The notes under the pieces: generated by a model | The model's database searches: none | Told to the model about the DNA's origin: nothing | Seen by the model: the letters and a program-made list of their open reading frames with translations, nothing else | Source: JACVRW01 sp963827065 | Lineage (GTDB): Bacteria; Actinomycetota; Thermoleophilia; Solirubrobacterales; Thermoleophilaceae | NCBI GenBank assembly: GCA_963827065.1 | Contig: CAWGZM010000005.1 | Span: forward strand, 21,413-85,412 | Reading direction: 5' to 3' | Length of the DNA stretch: 64,000 nt | Part shown: positions 20,075-29,032 of the stretch, in pieces | How positions within the stretch are numbered: the stretch's first letter is position 1 | Layout: each line of letters starts with the position of its first letter | Made by a program: the position numbers and the translations under genes

Positions 20075-20815
20075 GTGCAGCTGATCCATCCCGAGCGCCG
20101 CCCCACCTCGCCCGAGGAGCTGGCGAGTGGCATGCGGCTGTCAGAGCTGGCGCCTCCCGGCAGACCCTGGCTCGGGCTCAACATGGTCTCGAGCCTCGAC
20201 GGCAAGGCGACGATCGAGTGGCGCACCAAAGGCCTCTCGTCGGAGCTCGACCGGCGGCTCTTCCATCACCTCCGCACGCAGGCCGATGCCGTGATGGTCG
20301 GCGCGGGCACAATGCGCGCGGAGCGCTACGGGCGCATGACGAAGTCGGAGCAGCTGCGCGAGAAGCGCGTGGCCGAGGGCCTCGCTTCGGATCCGCTCGC
20401 CGTGATTGTGAGCGGGCGCCTCGACCTCCCCGCCGACCTGCCGATCCTGAACGAGCCCGAGCAGCGAGTGGTCATCGCCACCGGTTCCGACGCAACCTTG
20501 CCAGGCCTCGGCGCGCAGGTCGAGTACGCCCGCGTGGGCGATGACCTGCCGCGCCTGCTGGCCCACCTCGAGGAGGCGCACGGCGTCCGCTCGGTGCTCT
20601 GCGAGGGGGGCCCGATGCTCAACTCGTACCTGTTCGCCGCCGGGCTCGTGGACGAGCTCTTCCTCTCGCTGAGCCCGAAGGTGGCCGGCGGCGCCGCGGC
20701 GCTGACGATCGTGGCCGGACGCGAGCTGGTGGAGCCGGCCGAGTTCGAGCTCGTCTCGGTCGCCGAGGGCGACGGCGATCTCTTCACGCGCTGGCGCGTG
20801 CGCCGGCCTGCCTAG
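20075..20815 (+). CDS. RibD C-terminal-like reductase (pyrimidine/dihydrofolate reductase family)
   Basis: A 246-residue stand-alone reductase domain related to RibD-C and DHFR. Conserved stretches: RPWLGLNMVSSLDGKATIEW, RTQADAVMVGAGTMRAERYG, DPLAVIVSGRLDLP, VRSVLCEGGPMLNSYLFAAG and LVDELFLSLSPKVAGG. These bind NADPH and reduce a pterin- or pyrimidine-like substrate; the exact substrate is unknown, and no other riboflavin genes are nearby. GTG 20075 (MQLIHPERRPTSPEE) is preferred: it lies 7 nt after TACGCT, and earlier codons run through the operator. Confidence 0.85.
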   Translation: MQLIHPERRPTSPEELASGMRLSELAPPGRPWLGLNMVSSLDGKATIEWRTKGLSSELDRRLFHHLRTQADAVMVGAGTMRAERYGRMTKSEQLREKRVAEGLASDPLAVIVSGRLDLPADLPILNEPEQRVVIATGSDATLPGLGAQVEYARVGDDLPRLLAHLEEAHGVRSVLCEGGPMLNSYLFAAGLVDELFLSLSPKVAGGAAALTIVAGRELVEPAEFELVSVAEGDGDLFTRWRVRRPA

Positions 20816-20879
20816 ACGCTGCAGAAACCCTTGCAGGCGTCGCTGATTCGCGGCCCCGTCGCTACTAATGGTCGTCCTC

Positions 20880-21704
20880 ATGGCGACTGTGAAAGCACGT
20901 CCCGCCGCGGCGGGCGAGGAGCGCCGGCGCGCCCCCGAGGGCGAGGTGCCGGTTGTCGAGTTCCGCAACGTGACGAAGGTCTACGACGGCGGCTCGGTCG
21001 CCGTCGACCAGATCTCGATGCGTATCGGGCGCGGCGAGTTCGTCTTCCTCGTCGGGCCCACCGGCTGCGGGAAGTCGACCTGCATCCGCTTGCTGCAGAA
21101 GGAGCTCGAGCCGAGCAAGGGCGAGATCGCGATCGCGGGCCGCACGCTCGGCGAGATCCCGCGCGGGCGCGTGCCGTATCTGCGCCGCAACATCGGGGTC
21201 GTGTTCCAGGACTACAAGCTGCTGCCGAACCGCACCGTCTACGACAACGTGGCCTACTCGCTCCAGGTGATCGGCGAGGGGCGCCAGCAGATCCGCCGCA
21301 AGGTGCCGGACATCCTGCGCCTCGTCGGCCTGTCGACAAAGCTCCACAACTTCCCCGACGAGCTGTCGGGCGGCGAGCAGCAGCGCGTCTCGATCGCGCG
21401 CGCGTTCGTCAACCATCCGCCCCTCCTGCTCGCCGACGAGCCCACCGGCAACCTCGACCCCGAGACCTCAATCGGGATCATGCAGCTGATCTACCGGATC
21501 AACCGGACCGGCACGACCGTCGTGGTGGCCACCCACGACAAGGAGATGGTCGACAAGATGCGCCGGCGGGTGGTCGAGCTGCGCGAGGGCCGCCTGGTGC
21601 GCGACGAGAAGTCCGGCCTCTACCGGCCCGACGAGTCGACGACCGAGTTCGCGATCAGGCTGCGCGGCGAGCTCGGCGTGGGGGTCGAGGGCCACCCGAA
21701 CTGA
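20880..21704 (+). CDS. ftsE: cell-division ABC transporter ATPase FtsE
   Basis: A 274-residue ATPase with VEFRNVTKVYDGGSVAVDQI, Walker A GPTGCGKSTC, Q-loop VVFQDYKLLPNRTVYDNVAY, signature LSGGEQQR, Walker B LLLADEPTGNLD and H-loop VVATHDKEM. The DYKLLP element after the Q-loop is typical of FtsE. FtsEX does not transport a substrate but activates peptidoglycan hydrolases at the septum. ftsX follows with a 1-nt overlap and a CtpA peptidase after it. ATG 20880 was chosen over ATG 20868, which overlaps a possible -10-like TACTAA. Confidence 0.95.
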   Translation: MATVKARPAAAGEERRRAPEGEVPVVEFRNVTKVYDGGSVAVDQISMRIGRGEFVFLVGPTGCGKSTCIRLLQKELEPSKGEIAIAGRTLGEIPRGRVPYLRRNIGVVFQDYKLLPNRTVYDNVAYSLQVIGEGRQQIRRKVPDILRLVGLSTKLHNFPDELSGGEQQRVSIARAFVNHPPLLLADEPTGNLDPETSIGIMQLIYRINRTGTTVVVATHDKEMVDKMRRRVVELREGRLVRDEKSGLYRPDESTTEFAIRLRGELGVGVEGHPN

Positions 21705-22594
21705 TGCGCCCCGGTTTCTTCGTACGCGAGGCGCTGCGCGGGCTGAGGCGCAGCTCGGCGCCCGCGCTCGCCGCGCTCCTGACGGTGCTGCTCACAGCGC
21801 TCGTGCTGGGGGTCTTCATCCCGATCGTGCAGGCGACGACGGGCACCGCGAACGAGGTCCGCAGCCGCGTGGCGGTCGACGTCTACGTCAACGAGTCCGC
21901 CACGCAGCGCGAGCAGGAGGAGCTGCGCAGCGCGCTGGAGGCCACGGCCAACGTCAAATCGGTCGAGTTCATCTCCAAGGGCGAGGCGCTTGCCCGCGCG
22001 CAGGAGAAGAATCCGAGGGCCTTCAGGGAGGGCGCCGAGCTGCTCGGCTCGAACCCGCTGCCCGCCTCCTTCCGCGTGCGTCCCGAGGACCCCGACCGCA
22101 TCGACGAGATCGTGCAGCGCCTCCAGCCGAACGGGCAGCCGCAGCTCGCCGCGATCGACGAGGTGCGCGACCGCGAGGAGGACACCGACAAGATCCTCTC
22201 CGCCACCGGACTGGTGAAGGCGCTGACCGCGGGCCTCGCCGTGCTGCTCGTGCTCGCCTCGATCGCGCTGATCGCCAACACGATCCGGCTGTCGATCTTC
22301 GCCCGCCGGCGTGAGGTCGAGGTGATGAAGCTCGTGGGTGCGACCAACTGGTTCATCCGCTGGCCGTTCGTGATCGAGGGCGTGATCGTCGGCTTCTTCG
22401 GCGGCCTGCTCGCGGTGCTCCTGCTGACGATCGCCAAGGAGACCTTCATAGACCCGCTCTCCGAGCGCTTCGAGCTGCTGGCCGCGCCGGAGACGATCGA
22501 CTTCCCGCTGCTTGTGATCGTGCTGATGGTCGCCTGCATCGCCGTCTCCGCAATCGGCAGCGGCATCACGCTGCGCCGCTTCCTGCGCGTCTGA
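21704..22594 (+). CDS. ftsX: cell-division protein FtsX
   Basis: A 296-residue membrane protein with the FtsX layout: short N-terminal tail, first membrane segment (LAALLTVLLTALVLGVF), a large extracytoplasmic loop (residues 45-165) that contacts peptidoglycan hydrolases, then three more segments (LAVLLVLASIALIANTI, IEGVIVGFFGGLLAVLLLT, LLVIVLMVACIAVSAIGSG). The RREVEVMKLVGATNWFIRWP motif after the second segment is characteristic. ATG 21704 overlaps the ftsE stop by one base (TGATG). The NlpC/P60 partner often found downstream is absent; ctpA takes its place. Confidence 0.95.
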   Translation: MRPGFFVREALRGLRRSSAPALAALLTVLLTALVLGVFIPIVQATTGTANEVRSRVAVDVYVNESATQREQEELRSALEATANVKSVEFISKGEALARAQEKNPRAFREGAELLGSNPLPASFRVRPEDPDRIDEIVQRLQPNGQPQLAAIDEVRDREEDTDKILSATGLVKALTAGLAVLLVLASIALIANTIRLSIFARRREVEVMKLVGATNWFIRWPFVIEGVIVGFFGGLLAVLLLTIAKETFIDPLSERFELLAAPETIDFPLLVIVLMVACIAVSAIGSGITLRRFLRV

Positions 22595-22631
22595 GGTTTA
22601 GCGCCGCTTTCGCGCCCGCGTCTAACCTCAG
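22591..22631. promoter_or_regulatory. inverted repeat between ftsX and ctpA
   Basis: CTGAGGTTTAG (22591-22601) faces CTAACCTCAG (22622-22631) with one bulged T. The left arm contains the ftsX stop codon, and the right arm contains TAACCT, a possible -10 box 10 nt before the ctpA ATG. It could be a weak terminator or an operator for an internal promoter. Confidence 0.4.
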
Positions 22632-22638
22632 CGGTCGC

Positions 22639-23814
22639 ATGAATTCGGTCCGGTCAGCCATCGTCGCCTTCCTGTGCGCGGTGTTCGCGCTGTTCGTCGG
22701 CATCTGGCTCGGCGGGCACCCCGAGAACCTGCCGGGGGCGCTGCAGGACGCGTTCGTCGACGAGGACCGAGCGCTGCGGGCCGAGGTCATCGACACGATC
22801 GAGGACAACTTCTACAAGCGTGTCGACGAGGAGAGGCTCGACGACGCGTCGCTCAAGGGGATCGTCGACTCGCTCGAGGATCCGTTCTCGCACTACCTCA
22901 CGCCGAAGGAGGCCTCGCAGTTCAACGAGTCGGTGAGCGGCGAGTTCGAGGGCGTCGGCATGAACGTCGAGCAGGACCGCCGCGGGCTGAAGGTGCTGCG
23001 CGTGTTCGAGGGATCGCCGGCCGCGGAGGCCGGCATCAAGCGCGGCGACTTCATCCTCTCCGTCAACGGCCGCTCGATCGCGGGCGTCAACAGCGACGTC
23101 GCCACGGGCCGCATCAAGGGCGAGGCGGGCACGACGGTCGAGCTCAGCGTCGTGACGCCCGGCGACGACGGGCCGCGCGAGCTGAAGGTCGAGCGCGAGC
23201 GCATCGAGGTGCCGGTGGCTACCGGCCGGATCGTCGAGCGCGACGGCAAGAAGCTCGCCGTGGTCGAGCTCGTGAGCTTCAGCTCCGGCGCCCACGGGAT
23301 CCTGCGGCAGGAGATCGACGAGCAGCTCAAGAAGGGCGCCGAGGCCATGGTCCTCGACCTGCGTGGCAACGGCGGCGGGCTTCTGACCGAGGCCCAGCTC
23401 GTCTCCAGCATCTTCATCGAAGACGGCAAGATCGTGGCGACTCGCGGTCGCTCCCGGCCCGAGCGCGTGCTCGAGGCGGAGGGCGACGCGATCGACGAGG
23501 ACATCCCGGTGGTCGTGCTCGTCGACGGCGGCAGCGCGAGCGCCTCGGAGATCGTCACGGGAGCGCTCCGCGACACGAAGCGGGCCACGGTGGTCGGCAC
23601 GCGCACCTTCGGCAAGGGGCTCGTCCAGGAGGTCAAGCCGCTCTCGAACGGCGGCGTCCTCGACATCACCGTCGCCAACTACTACCTGCCCGGCGGCGAG
23701 ACGATCTCGAAAGCCGGCATCAAGCCCGAGGTCCGCGCCGAGGACGATCCCGACACTGACCGCGACGAAGCGCTGCCGACGGCGCTCGACACACTGCTCG
23801 AGCAAGCTCGATGA
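22639..23814 (+). CDS. C-terminal processing peptidase (S41, CtpA-like)
   Basis: A 391-residue protease with an N-terminal membrane anchor (SAIVAFLCAVFALFVGIWLG), a PDZ domain (about residues 100-180: FEGVGMNVEQDRRGLKVLRV, GSPAAEAGIKRGDFILSVNG) and the S41 catalytic core. The catalytic Ser is in VDGGSASASEIVTGAL and the Lys in TRTFGKGLVQEVK; the substrate loop EDPFSHYLTPKEASQFN is present. The family trims envelope proteins outside the membrane. It follows ftsEX and overlaps rnr by 4 nt. Confidence 0.95.
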   Translation: MNSVRSAIVAFLCAVFALFVGIWLGGHPENLPGALQDAFVDEDRALRAEVIDTIEDNFYKRVDEERLDDASLKGIVDSLEDPFSHYLTPKEASQFNESVSGEFEGVGMNVEQDRRGLKVLRVFEGSPAAEAGIKRGDFILSVNGRSIAGVNSDVATGRIKGEAGTTVELSVVTPGDDGPRELKVERERIEVPVATGRIVERDGKKLAVVELVSFSSGAHGILRQEIDEQLKKGAEAMVLDLRGNGGGLLTEAQLVSSIFIEDGKIVATRGRSRPERVLEAEGDAIDEDIPVVVLVDGGSASASEIVTGALRDTKRATVVGTRTFGKGLVQEVKPLSNGGVLDITVANYYLPGGETISKAGIKPEVRAEDDPDTDRDEALPTALDTLLEQAR

Positions 23815-25520
23815 CGCCGCGCCCCGCGCGGCTCGACCAGCCGCTCGTCGCCGTGCTCGAGAAGCGCGGGCGCTTCCTCGTGGCCGAGCCGCTCTTTGGG
23901 CGCGGGCCGCGGCCGGCAGTGGAGCCGCGCGACGCCGGTGCCGGCGACCTCGTGCTCGTCGGCTCGGGCAAGCGCGGCGCGCGGGTGATCCGCAATCTCG
24001 GGCGCCCGGACCGCGCCCGCGACGTGCTCGAGGGCCTCATGCTCGACCGCGGCCTGCACCGCAACTACGCACGCTCGGCCGGCGCCGAGGCTGAGCACGC
24101 CGCGGGGGAGCCCTACGCCGCGGACGACCGCGTCGACCTCACGGCCCTGCCGACGTTCACGATCGACCCCGACGACGCCCGGGACTTCGACGACGCCATC
24201 TCCGCCACGCGCGAGGACGGCCGGATCCGCGTCTGGGTGCACATCGCCGATGTCACGGCGTTCGTGCGCCCGGGCGGCCCGCTCGACGGCGAGGCATACC
24301 GGCGCGGCACCAGCGTGTACGTCCCGGGCACGGTCGAGCCGATGCTGCCGGAGGTGCTCTCGAACCGGGTCTGTTCGCTGCGGCCGGGCGAGGAGAAGCT
24401 CGGCGTTACCGTCGAGATGGAGATGGAGGGGGCGGAGGTCCGCAGCGTCGTCTTTCACCGCTCCCGCGTGCGCTCGGATGCCCGGCTCACCTATGGCCAG
24501 GTCGACGACATCTTCGCCGGCCGGGCCAGGGCGGAGGAACCCTGGGCCACGCCGCTGGAGGCCGCCCGCGAGGTGTCGGCGGCGCTGCGCGCCCGACGCG
24601 AATCGCTCGAGCTCGGCTCGGCCGAGCCCGTCTTCGATTTCGACTCGGAGGGGCACGTGACCGGGGTCCGTTACGAGGAGCAGACCGAGTCGCACTCGCT
24701 GATCGAGCAGCTGATGATCCTCGCGAACGAGCAGGTGGCCGGCTATCTCGCCGACCACCGGCTGCCGACTCTCTATCGCGTGCACGAGCGGCCCGAGCCG
24801 ACGGCCGTCGGCTTTCTCGCCGAGCAGCTCGCGAGCCTCGATGTGCCGACCCCGCCGCTGCCGCGGCACATGACGCCTCAGCAGGCGGCCGACCTGTCGG
24901 CGGAGATGTCGCGGGTCGTGGCGCGTGAAGCGGGTGGCCGCCGCGCGCTCGGCATCCTCGTGCTGCGCTCGCTCAAGCAGGCCTACTACTCGCCGCGCAA
25001 TCTGGGCCACGCGGGGCTCGGTAGTGCCCGTTACTGCCACTTCACCTCGCCGATCCGCCGCTTCCCGGACGTGATCGCGCACCGCGCGCTGCTGCAGGGC
25101 CTCGGCATCGACCACGGCGCCCTGCGCACGCACGAGCTCCCCGAGGCCGGCGTAGCCACCTCGGCGGTCGAGCGCTCGGCGATGCAGATCGAGCGCGCCG
25201 CGGACGACATCTGCCTTGCCTTCCTGCTTGAACGGGTGCTGTCGGAGGCCGATCCGGTCGAGCCGCCGGCATTCGAGGGCCAGGTGATGGGGCTGATCGA
25301 GAAGGGCGCCTTCATCCGCTTCGGCGAGCAGGGCTTCGAGGGCTTCCTGCCGAGCCGCCGGCTGCGCGGCTGGTGGACCCTCAACGACCTCGGGACGGCG
25401 CTCGAGGCCGAGGGGAGCGGACGGCAGCTGCGGCTCGGCGACTCGGTCAGCGTGCTGGTCGACCGCGTCGAGACGGCGCGCGGACGCGTTGATCTTTCCC
25501 CGGCCGGTGCATACTCGTAA
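23811..25520 (+). CDS. rnr: ribonuclease R/II family exoribonuclease
   Basis: A 569-residue 3'-5' exoribonuclease. The RNB catalytic domain has the metal-binding DPDDARDFDDAISA near residue 117, HIADVTAFVRPG, RRGTSVYVPG, LSNRVCSLRPGE, and RYCHFTSPIRRFPDVIAHRA near its end. An S1 RNA-binding domain closes the protein (EGQVMGLIEKGAFIRFGEQG). It is shorter than E. coli RNase R: only a reduced N-terminal cold-shock region is present and there is no basic tail. Gene order rnr-smpB fits the role of RNase R in degrading tmRNA-tagged messages with SmpB. The ATG overlaps the ctpA stop (ATGA). Confidence 0.93.
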   Translation: MTPRPARLDQPLVAVLEKRGRFLVAEPLFGRGPRPAVEPRDAGAGDLVLVGSGKRGARVIRNLGRPDRARDVLEGLMLDRGLHRNYARSAGAEAEHAAGEPYAADDRVDLTALPTFTIDPDDARDFDDAISATREDGRIRVWVHIADVTAFVRPGGPLDGEAYRRGTSVYVPGTVEPMLPEVLSNRVCSLRPGEEKLGVTVEMEMEGAEVRSVVFHRSRVRSDARLTYGQVDDIFAGRARAEEPWATPLEAAREVSAALRARRESLELGSAEPVFDFDSEGHVTGVRYEEQTESHSLIEQLMILANEQVAGYLADHRLPTLYRVHERPEPTAVGFLAEQLASLDVPTPPLPRHMTPQQAADLSAEMSRVVAREAGGRRALGILVLRSLKQAYYSPRNLGHAGLGSARYCHFTSPIRRFPDVIAHRALLQGLGIDHGALRTHELPEAGVATSAVERSAMQIERAADDICLAFLLERVLSEADPVEPPAFEGQVMGLIEKGAFIRFGEQGFEGFLPSRRLRGWWTLNDLGTALEAEGSGRQLRLGDSVSVLVDRVETARGRVDLSPAGAYS

Positions 25521-25525
25521 GCCGA

Positions 25526-25999
25526 ATGGCGAAGAAGGGAAAGCGAAAGGCGGCGCCCGGCGACGTCGCGACCAACCGGCAGGCGCGCTTCCGTTACAAC
25601 CTGCTCGAGCGGATCGAGGCCGGCATCGTCCTACAGGGATCCGAGGTCAAGTCGATGCGCCAGGGCGGCGTCCAGATGAAGGACGCCTACGCGGAGGTGC
25701 GCGACGGCGAGGTGTGGCTGCACAACATGCACATCGCCCCGTACGGGCCGGCGCGCGACAACCACGACCCGGAGCGCCCGCGCAAGCTGCTCCTGCACCG
25801 CCGCGAGATCGAGCGCCTGGTCGGCCAGACGGCTGAGAAGGGCCAGACGCTCGTGCCGACGCGCGTCTACTTCAGCGGCTCGCGCGCCAAGGTGGAGCTT
25901 GCGCTCGCCAAGGGCAAGGACATGTACGACAAGCGCCGGGCGATCAAGGAGCGCGATACGAAGCGCGAGATCGAGCGGGCGCTGTCGGAGCGGTATTAA
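25526..25999 (+). CDS. smpB: SsrA-binding protein SmpB
   Basis: A 157-residue tmRNA partner that carries tmRNA to stalled ribosomes. Conserved motifs: NRQARFRYNLLERIEAGIVL, QGSEVKSMRQGGVQMKDAYA, VWLHNMHIAPY, RPRKLLLHRREIERL, GQTLVPTRVYFSG and VELALAKGKDMYDKR, followed by the basic tail that enters the mRNA channel. It starts 5 nt after rnr. Its TAA overlaps the convergent nagA stop (TTAA at 25996-25999). The partner RNA ssrA lies about 5 kb downstream, beyond the envelope-stress operon. Confidence 0.97.
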   Translation: MAKKGKRKAAPGDVATNRQARFRYNLLERIEAGIVLQGSEVKSMRQGGVQMKDAYAEVRDGEVWLHNMHIAPYGPARDNHDPERPRKLLLHRREIERLVGQTAEKGQTLVPTRVYFSGSRAKVELALAKGKDMYDKRRAIKERDTKREIERALSERY

Positions 26000-27093
26000 C
26001 CCGCGAAGACCTCGACGCCCCCGACGAAGGTGCGCGTGACGCGCAGGTCTTCGTCGAGGACCGTGATGTCGGCCGGGGCGCCCGCTTCGAGCATGCCGAG
26101 CTCGGGCTGCCCGGCGAGCAGGGCCGGCATGCGGCTCGCCGCGTGCACGGCGTCGGCGAGCGTCGCGCCGTTCTCGATCAGCAGCCGGACGGCCTCATCC
26201 AGCGCGCCAACGCTTCCCGCGAGCGTGCCGTCCGCGAGCGTCGAGCGGCCTTCGCGGACCTCGATCTCCTGCTCGCCGAGCCGGAAGCGCCCGTCGCCCA
26301 AGCCCGCGGCCGCGATCGCATCGCTGACGAGGCAGAGCCGTGGCCCGGCCGCTCGCCGCACGAGCGCGAGCGTCTCCGGGGCGAGATGGACGCCGTCGGC
26401 TATGGCGGTCACGGTGACGTCGTCGCGGGCCAGGGCGGCGCCGGCGGGGCCCGGATCACGCGCCCCGAAGGGTCGGTGGGCGTTGAAGATGTGCGTTAGA
26501 GCGCCCGCCCCGCGGTCGAACGCGGAATGCGCCGTCGCGGCGTCGGCGTCGGTGTGGCCGATGCGCACGGGGACATCGCGGGCGACGAGGCGCTCGATCA
26601 GGTCGAGCGCCCCCGGCAGCTCCGGCGCAAGCGTCACGGCGCCGACCGGTCCCGCGGCCATCAGCTCCTCGGCCAGCCGGGGGTCGGGCTCGCGCAGGCA
26701 TTCAGCCGGATGGGCGCCGCGCCGGCGCGGCGACAGGAACGGGCCTTCGAGGTGGAAGCCGAGCACCCGGTTAGGGCAGGAATCGGCTGCGGCTGCCCCG
26801 CGCTCGAGCGCCTCGCGCAGCATCTCGGTCGGCGCGCTCGTCAGCGTCGGCTGGAACGCGGTCACGCCGGCTGCCGCCAGGGCGCTTCCGGCGGTTCCGT
26901 AGTCGCTCGGAGCGGCCGTCAGGAAGTCGACCCCCGCGAAGCCGTTGACCTGCAGGTCCACGAAGCCGGGCACCGCCAGCCCGGCCGCGCCCGCAGGCGA
27001 GAGTCCCACAGCAGCGACCAGCCCGTCCTCGACCTCCACATCGCCGGGCACCTCGGCGCCGCCCACGAGCGCCGCCCGGACGCCGAGCCTCAC
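25996..27093 (-). CDS. nagA: N-acetylglucosamine-6-phosphate deacetylase
   Basis: A 365-residue amidohydrolase that removes acetate from GlcNAc-6-phosphate in amino-sugar use and cell-wall recycling. Motifs: PGFVDLQVNGFAGVDF, GFHLEGPFLSPRRRGAH with the metal-binding Glu, VTLAPELPGALDLIERLV, RIGHTDADAATAHSAFDRGA, LTHIFNAHRPFGARDPG and LVSDAIAAAGLGDGRFRLG with the catalytic Asp. GTG 27093 overlaps the response-regulator stop by 4 nt, so it is the last gene of the LiaFSR-like operon rather than of a nag operon. No nagB or transporter is nearby. Confidence 0.94.
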   Translation of the reverse strand: MRLGVRAALVGGAEVPGDVEVEDGLVAAVGLSPAGAAGLAVPGFVDLQVNGFAGVDFLTAAPSDYGTAGSALAAAGVTAFQPTLTSAPTEMLREALERGAAAADSCPNRVLGFHLEGPFLSPRRRGAHPAECLREPDPRLAEELMAAGPVGAVTLAPELPGALDLIERLVARDVPVRIGHTDADAATAHSAFDRGAGALTHIFNAHRPFGARDPGPAGAALARDDVTVTAIADGVHLAPETLALVRRAAGPRLCLVSDAIAAAGLGDGRFRLGEQEIEVREGRSTLADGTLAGSVGALDEAVRLLIENGATLADAVHAASRMPALLAGQPELGMLEAGAPADITVLDEDLRVTRTFVGGVEVFAG

Positions 27094-27731
27094 AGGCCGA
27101 GCCCGCGCTCCGCGGCCCAGCGCGAGAGCTCGTGCCGGCTCGAGAGCTGCAGCTTGCGCAGCACCGACGAGACGTGCGCCTCGACCGTCTTCGGCGAGAT
27201 GTCGAGTCGCAGCGCGATCTCCTTGTACATGTAGCCGCGCGCGATGTGCTGGAGCACCTCGCGCTCGCGCGGAGTGAGCGCGTCGAGCTCGGACTCCGGC
27301 TGCGGCGCCGGGCCGGCGAAGGCGTCGAGCACGAAGCCCGCGAGGCGAGGCGAGAAGACGGCGTCGCCGCCCTCGACGCGCCGAACGGCGTCGGCCAGCT
27401 CCTCGCCCGAGATGTTCTTCGTCACGTAGCCGCGGGCGCCGGCGCGGATCACCGCGATCACGTCCTCGGCCGCGTCCGACACCGACAGTGCGAGGAAGGT
27501 CGGCGGCCGCTCCACCTCGGCGGCGATGCGGCGGATCACCTCGACGCCGCCGCCGTCCGGCATGTGCACGTCGAGCAGCACGACCTCGGGCTCGAGCTCG
27601 CGGATCGCGCGCACCGCCTCTGCCACGCCGCTTGCCTCACCCACGACCTCGAGCAGCGGGTCGAGCTCCGAGCGCACGCCGGCGCGGAAGAGCTGGTGAT
27701 CGTCGACGATCAGGACGCGCGGCTGGCTCAT
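27090..27731 (-). CDS. LuxR-type response regulator (partner of the PspC kinase)
   Basis: A 213-residue NarL/LuxR-class regulator. The receiver domain has VLIVDDHQLFRAGVRSEL at the start, the phospho-acceptor Asp54 in EVVLLDVHMPDGGG, and a late TKNISGEELADAVRRVEGGD. The LuxR helix-turn-helix is at about 145-205 (LTPREREVLQHIARGYMYKE, then SPKTVEAHVSSVLRKLQL). The ATG overlaps the kinase stop by 4 nt, making the pair an obvious two-component system. Targets are unknown; autoregulation of the operon is likely by analogy with LiaR/VraR. Confidence 0.93.
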   Translation of the reverse strand: MSQPRVLIVDDHQLFRAGVRSELDPLLEVVGEASGVAEAVRAIRELEPEVVLLDVHMPDGGGVEVIRRIAAEVERPPTFLALSVSDAAEDVIAVIRAGARGYVTKNISGEELADAVRRVEGGDAVFSPRLAGFVLDAFAGPAPQPESELDALTPREREVLQHIARGYMYKEIALRLDISPKTVEAHVSSVLRKLQLSSRHELSRWAAERGLGL

Positions 27732-29032
27732 CTCCGCGCCTCCAGGACGAGCTCCACCTCGGTGCCGGCCTCGGCCGAGCTGGTGATCGTCGCCCGGCCT
27801 CCGTGGCGCTCCATGCGGCCCACGATAGATTCGCGGACGCCGCGCCGGTCGGACGGCAGCTGCTCGGGGTCGAAGCCCGGACCGCGGTCGCGGACGAACA
27901 CCTGCGTACGGCCGTCGGAGCTCTCGGCGTAGACGTCGACCGTCGAGCCGCCGCCGAACTTGGCCGCGTTGGTCATCGCCTCGCGTGCTGCAGCCACGAC
28001 CGCCTCGGCCGACGGATCGAGGTCGCGGTCGCCCACCACTACGACCTCGACCGGCACGCCGTAGCGCTCCTCGACCTCGGTGGCCGCGGCCTCCAGGGCG
28101 GGTGCAAGCCGCGCCGCCGCGCCTGGCGCCGGCCGCCCGGCGAGCCAGGCGCGCAGCTCGCGCTCCTGGCGCCTGGCGATGGCGGCGACCTCCTGCGGGT
28201 CGCCCGCGCGGCGCTGCACCATCGCCAGCGTCTGCAGGACCGAGTCATGCAGATGGGCGGCTACCTCGGCACGCTCCTGCGAGCGGATCCGCTCCGCGCG
28301 CTCGCTCGTCAGCGAGCGGGCGAGCTTCACTATCCAGGGCGCGAAGATCACGCCCAGCACGACGATCGCGACGAGCACCGAGAGGAGCACGTCGCGAGCC
28401 GCGCTGAGGGCGCCCGTCGTCTGGAGGAACACGAGCCCGGCGGCGATCACGAGCGCGATGCCGACGCCAGTGCGCGAGACCGCCAGGGCGGCGCGCCGTC
28501 CCTCCTCGTGTCTGAGGTCCTCGAGCGCCCCGGCTAGTCGGTCCCCGAGGCCCTCAGCGCGCGCCGTGGGCGCCGGCGGCGGAGCCGTCATTGGCGGCCG
28601 TGGGGGAGCCGGCACGCTGGGGACCTCGGCCTCCCGAGACCCGAGCGACTGGCGCCAGATCAGCGCACCGCCACTCGCCACCAACACGAGCGGCCACACG
28701 ATCGCGTCCGAGAACCAGATGCCGAGCGCCCGGAAGGTGAGCAGCGCGCTGATCACGAGCAGGCCGGTTCCGAGGGCGACCTCGACGGCCGCGCGACCGG
28801 TGGGGGCGCGTGTCGGAGGCGCGGCGGCGGCCCTGGAGTCGTCCGCCGGGATCAGGAGCCACGCGAGCCCGTAGAGCACGACGCCAATCCCGCCGGCGGC
28901 CGTGGCCGCGACGAACGCGAAGCGCACCAGCCACAGGTCGATCCCGTAGCGGCGCGAGATCCCGGCGCAGACGCCGCCGAGCCAGCGGTTGTCGCGGTCG
29001 CGGCGCAGCAGCTTGGGCGCGACGGCGCTCAT
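27728..29032 (-). CDS. sensor histidine kinase with N-terminal PspC domain
   Basis: A 434-residue kinase. Residues about 8-65 form a PspC domain (LLRRDRDNRWLGGVCAGISR, then VVLYGLAWLLIPADD). Further membrane segments lie around residues 85-125 and 185-235. The dimerisation domain is of the HisKA_3 type with phospho-acceptor His262 in AAHLHDSVLQTLAMVQRRAG, and the ATPase domain has EAMTNAAKFGGGSTV and RDRGPGFDPEQL. PspC at the input suggests sensing of membrane or envelope damage. ATG 29032 was chosen over an upstream start because it overlaps the preceding gene's stop by 4 nt and begins right before the PspC domain. Confidence 0.92.
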   Translation of the reverse strand: MSAVAPKLLRRDRDNRWLGGVCAGISRRYGIDLWLVRFAFVAATAAGGIGVVLYGLAWLLIPADDSRAAAAPPTRAPTGRAAVEVALGTGLLVISALLTFRALGIWFSDAIVWPLVLVASGGALIWRQSLGSREAEVPSVPAPPRPPMTAPPPAPTARAEGLGDRLAGALEDLRHEEGRRAALAVSRTGVGIALVIAAGLVFLQTTGALSAARDVLLSVLVAIVVLGVIFAPWIVKLARSLTSERAERIRSQERAEVAAHLHDSVLQTLAMVQRRAGDPQEVAAIARRQERELRAWLAGRPAPGAAARLAPALEAAATEVEERYGVPVEVVVVGDRDLDPSAEAVVAAAREAMTNAAKFGGGSTVDVYAESSDGRTQVFVRDRGPGFDPEQLPSDRRGVRESIVGRMERHGGRATITSSAEAGTEVELVLEARR

